64,000 nucleotides of DNA from Mycobacterium sp. URHD0025 (GTDB lineage: Bacteria > Actinomycetota > Actinomycetes > Mycobacteriales > Mycobacteriaceae): the NCBI RefSeq assembly GCF_000426065.1, contig NZ_AUEQ01000001.1:372001-436000 (forward strand), written 5' to 3'. A model generated the notes under the pieces. That model was not told the origin of the DNA. It worked only from the letters and a program-made list of their open reading frames with translations, and did not search any database. Of the stretch, positions 63,906-64,000 are shown piece after piece. Numbering within the stretch: the first letter of the stretch is position 1; each line of letters opens with the position of its first letter. The translations under genes were made by a program, and so were the position numbers.

Positions 63906-64000
63906 CCCGCACCGAGGAACGCCCTGACCAGCGTTCACCGAAGATCGGCTACGCCGTCGCCGGTGTCCTGGTAGTGATCGCGCTGGGCGCGGCGACCCGA
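63902..64000 (+). CDS. Start of a membrane protein (truncated by window end)
   Basis: ATG 63902 overlaps the stop of the 29-residue peptide. Only 33 codons are visible: a polar start (TRTEERPDQRSPKIG) and the beginning of a hydrophobic segment (YAVAGVLVVIALGAATR). This would suit a polytopic transporter, perhaps of the putative sulfate-exporter (YeiH) family, but the visible part cannot prove it. Confidence 0.6.
   Translation, partial: MTRTEERPDQRSPKIGYAVAGVLVVIALGAATR

Overview
The window looks like a chromosomal stretch of a fast-growing mycobacterium (Mycolicibacterium/Mycobacterium type). This rests on several things: high G+C; frequent GTG and leaderless starts; a Gly-rich PGRS-like tract; a hemophore-related secreted protein; a DUF732-like secreted protein; a DUF3159 membrane protein; a MhuD-like enzyme; and a mycobacterial LIP-family lipase relative. 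I saw no rRNA, tRNA, CRISPR array, transposase or integrase.

Layout. (1) 0-10.5 kb: 3' part of a UvrA-like ATPase, MarR regulator, SDR with a striking operator, two S9 peptidases, a TSUP permease with a divergent AraC regulator, a MerR regulator and a DUF3159 protein. Two gene remnants here suggest two ancestral convergent MerR/S9 modules, each of which lost a different partner. (2) 10.5-16.4 kb: a patchwork of orphan genes (GalU-like nucleotidyltransferase, methyltransferase, CPT-like kinase, PRTase, MFS permease, small secreted protein) interspersed with co-oriented copies of an unusual structured repeat. (3) 17-31 kb: an accessory metabolic region with HD hydrolase, two Rid proteins, NAD-dependent epimerase, epoxide hydrolase, DJ-1/isonitrile-hydratase-like protein, CurA-type reductase, deacetylase, acyl-CoA ligase, inactive-looking lipase, AraC regulator, SDR and thiolase. 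It reads like degradation of a nitrogen-containing or cyclic substrate to acyl-CoA, but the substrate cannot be named. (4) 31-38 kb: lipoprotein, HemD-like protein, MhuD-like monooxygenase, YqjM-like ene-reductase, TetR remnant, SDR, a third Rid protein and a GlxA-type regulator. (5) 38-48 kb: more ordinary genes (LysE exporter, hydrolase, SRPBCC protein, MFS, degenerate HAD, amidase, enoyl-CoA hydratase, two aldo/keto reductases with a divergent XRE regulator). (6) 48-55.9 kb: a PGRS-GH5 secreted glycosidase, a PASTA-like lipoprotein, a low-G+C helical orphan protein, and a HAPMO-type Baeyer-Villiger monooxygenase coupled to a zinc alcohol dehydrogenase. (7) 56-64 kb: MFS-USP fusion, OhrR/Ohr pair, amidohydrolase-APC permease operon with divergent TetR, two small secreted proteins, and a 29-residue membrane peptide overlapping the next gene at the window edge.

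Most interesting signal: a repeat of about 200 bp at 13975-14189 and 15676-15866, with a clear relative at 10640-10705 and partial ones at 37918-37967 and 51480-51590, all in the same orientation. Two copies differ at positions that preserve base pairing, so a folded nucleic-acid structure appears to be under selection. The copies flank small accessory gene modules.
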